Positions 33,142-34,892 of a stretch of DNA of 34,892 nt are shown piece after piece; the first letter of the stretch is position 1; each line of letters starts with the position of its first letter. The translations under genes were made by a program, and so were the position numbers. This DNA comes from Bacteroidetes bacterium 24-39-8 (GTDB lineage Bacteria; Bacteroidota; Bacteroidia; Chitinophagales; Chitinophagaceae), in NCBI GenBank assembly GCA_002256765.1, contig NCHJ01000017.1:1-34892 (forward strand), written 5' to 3'. The notes beneath the pieces were generated by a model. The model saw only the letters and a list, made by a program, of their open reading frames with translations. It was not told the DNA's origin and made no database searches.

Positions 33142-34892
33142 CGGCCTGAGAGCAAAACAATTTTAGTAACTAGTTTTTCTTTGCCCGAATCGTCTCTGAC
33201 AATGACTAAGTAAACCCCACTGGCGGCTTTAGTACCGGTATATTGTTTACCATCCCAAATGGCTTGACCACCCAAGGCCCTGGTTTGATAAACTAATTGA
33301 CCATTGGGTTCGGTAATTTTTACCAATGCATTATTGGATAAACCACGAATGGCAATGGTTCCATTGTATCCTGCAGGAACAGGATTGGGAAAAACCAATA
33401 CATTTTCTTGGGTACTACCGCCTTCTGTGGCCGTACTTCTGAAACTACAAATACCGTTTGTAGTGGCAATAAATAGTTCTCCGCTAATTGGTTCAATGGC
33501 TAACTTTTTAATGTCATTACCCAATAGTGGAGCGTTATCCTGAGTAAACCTATAAATAATTTTATCTCCTTCGGGCGATAAAAGCCATAAACCATTCTTG
33601 GTACCTACCCATTTTCTATTGGCTCCATCTATAGCAATAGTTTGAACGTCTTCATCCTGAAACAACAAACCAGCAAAGCGGTCCTGTTGTACCACTGGAA
33701 GCAATGCCTCGCAACCAGTTCCAAATACATCATAACTGCATTGGATAATTCCAATGCCCTTGTCAGTGCCCACCCAAATAAATCCATTTTTATCAAGTGC
33801 CATACAACGCACATTGTTGCTGGGCAAGTTTCCATTTCCTGATCCCGCTAAATAGTTTTTCCAACGGTCATCATTGGTTGCAACAATACTATTGCCTGGT
33901 GAATAACATACTATACCATTACCCTTGGGGCTGATGAACCATACTTGTTGATCCTGATCAACCAATACCTGGCTAAGGGCGTTTTCTGTAAGTGAGAAAG
34001 GCACTCTAATGCTTGTCCAGCTGCTATCGGTTTTGCGAACTTGAATATTTTTTGCTGCGCCATAATTAGCCACCCAAAGATTACCCGCTTGGTCAAAAGC
34101 AAGACCAGATACTCGGTAACTATTGGGGTCACCAAGTGCAGGTTGGATACTGCTGTTTTTCTGTTTAAAGATGCTGGTTTGATTTTCCTTAAAACGGACC
34201 AGGCCACCACCATAGGATCCTGCCCATACAGCGCCATCTCTTGGGTCAATGGCAAGGCTGATGAAGTCTAGAACAGAATCCAAGATGGGCTGGTTAAAAT
34301 AGCCCTTAAAATCCCAATGATCCAATTGGTAATCATAAACACCATTGCGATTGTATTGATAATTCCAGGCATCGTTCACGGAACCAGCTGCAGCATATAA
34401 ATGCGTTGATTGAAAAACCAAATCACCGGTTGCAACTCCTAATGGTCCATTGGGTAAGTATTGTTCATAAGCATTGTTTTCAAATTTGGACAAACCCCCA
34501 AATAAGTCTGCAATCCAGATAGCTGAACCGTCCTGAATGGCATTTTTAGGAAAACTGATCATACCAGGCTTGGATAAATTCTGTACAATATTGCCAGTTT
34601 CATTTAATGCCAAAACCCTGGAAGCACCACTTGATTGTCGCTGACAAATTTGTAGACCGTTACTACTAACCGTAACATTACTAATAGGCCAATCTTTATC
34701 AGTGTAGAAAAAGCTAAACAGCCCATTGTTTTGTAAGAACAGACTATCATTTTTTAGTGCTAGAATTTTATTATTCAAGGTTAGAACCTGCTGAATAGCA
34801 CCGGTACTCAATCCATTGGCGCTTCCTATTAACTGCCAATTATCACTATTAGACAAATTGGGGTTGGCAATGGCCGCTTTTTTTAGACCTTC
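33138..34892 (-). CDS. porZ: PorZ-like T9SS protein, 5' end outside the window
   Basis: 584 residues visible; the frame stays open to the window edge, with 12 codons before the first possible TTG start, so the true start and signal peptide are missing. The visible part is two-component-regulator-type propeller blades (DGAVWAGSYGGGLVRF; GNLWVANYGA; GFIWVGTDKGIGIIQC; NRKWVGTKNGLWLLSPEG) followed by a C-terminal sorting-type domain, NVLVFPNPVPAGY to GVYLVIVRDDSGKEKLVTKIVLL. PorZ binds anionic LPS for the attachment complex of the type IX secretion system on the cell surface. Length, propellers and tail fit PorZ; another T9SS-secreted propeller protein is the alternative. Confidence 0.75.
   Translation of the reverse strand, partial: EGLKKAAIANPNLSNSDNWQLIGSANGLSTGAIQQVLTLNNKILALKNDSLFLQNNGLFSFFYTDKDWPISNVTVSSNGLQICQRQSSGASRVLALNETGNIVQNLSKPGMISFPKNAIQDGSAIWIADLFGGLSKFENNAYEQYLPNGPLGVATGDLVFQSTHLYAAAGSVNDAWNYQYNRNGVYDYQLDHWDFKGYFNQPILDSVLDFISLAIDPRDGAVWAGSYGGGLVRFKENQTSIFKQKNSSIQPALGDPNSYRVSGLAFDQAGNLWVANYGAAKNIQVRKTDSSWTSIRVPFSLTENALSQVLVDQDQQVWFISPKGNGIVCYSPGNSIVATNDDRWKNYLAGSGNGNLPSNNVRCMALDKNGFIWVGTDKGIGIIQCSYDVFGTGCEALLPVVQQDRFAGLLFQDEDVQTIAIDGANRKWVGTKNGLWLLSPEGDKIIYRFTQDNAPLLGNDIKKLAIEPISGELFIATTNGICSFRSTATEGGSTQENVLVFPNPVPAGYNGTIAIRGLSNNALVKITEPNGQLVYQTRALGGQAIWDGKQYTGTKAASGVYLVIVRDDSGKEKLVTKIVLLSGR

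Noticed and set aside
33911..34255. 114-codon minus-strand frame inside the porZ-like gene
   Set aside because: It is another frame of the same strand as the propeller gene, whose blades are clear; no independent support.

Overview
The window reads as ordinary chromosome of a Bacteroidota bacterium, most likely of the Chitinophagaceae type. This assignment is inference. It rests on a T9SS sorting domain and PorZ-like propeller protein at the right edge, a GLPGLI protein next to a TonB-receptor-like barrel, the long Bacteroidota form of IspG, and a recurrent TAnnTTTG promoter box with no obvious Shine-Dalgarno sequences. About 30 genes are packed tightly. I see no rRNA, tRNA, CRISPR array, insertion sequence, phage or attachment site.

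Layout. 21-1519: four-gene envelope operon (YtxH protein, holin-superfamily membrane protein, unknown, small outer-membrane barrel). 1589-2991: glyoxalase-fold protein and a YghZ-type aldo/keto reductase. 3068-9992: outer-membrane receptor-like barrel, convergent GLPGLI protein, divergent sensor kinase plus response regulator, DUF4136 lipoprotein; this looks like an envelope-sensing block. 10039-13711: GH53 galactanase lipoprotein, divergent kbl, an ExbD-like small protein, and a class D beta-lactamase. 13768-18283: ispG, nadB and an LpxL-type acyltransferase in series. 18280-18542: a nested heptamer/dodecamer tandem repeat that begins inside the acyltransferase stop codon, followed by a bidirectional terminator.

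18608-20445 (minus): persulfide-dioxygenase/rhodanese fusion and an ArsR-family regulator with no cysteine. 20553-21871 (minus): tsaB preceded by a degenerate 3-hydroxyacyl-CoA-dehydrogenase-like protein. 21947-25253: ridA, convergent galM-like epimerase, a multi-pass membrane protein and a cation/proton antiporter. 25315-30629: fused isobutyryl-CoA mutase IcmF, an exported unknown, and a flavin monooxygenase. 30703-34892: YVTN-propeller/phosphoesterase protein overlapping tail to tail with a truncated porZ-like gene.

The strongest unexplained structure is the repeat at 18280-18542. Next come the near-constant distance (15-22 bases) between TAnnTTTG boxes and start codons, the dehydrogenase remnant in front of tsaB, and the cysteine-free ArsR beside a sulfur-oxidation enzyme. 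I see no clear new multi-gene system; most of the window is core metabolism and envelope genes.
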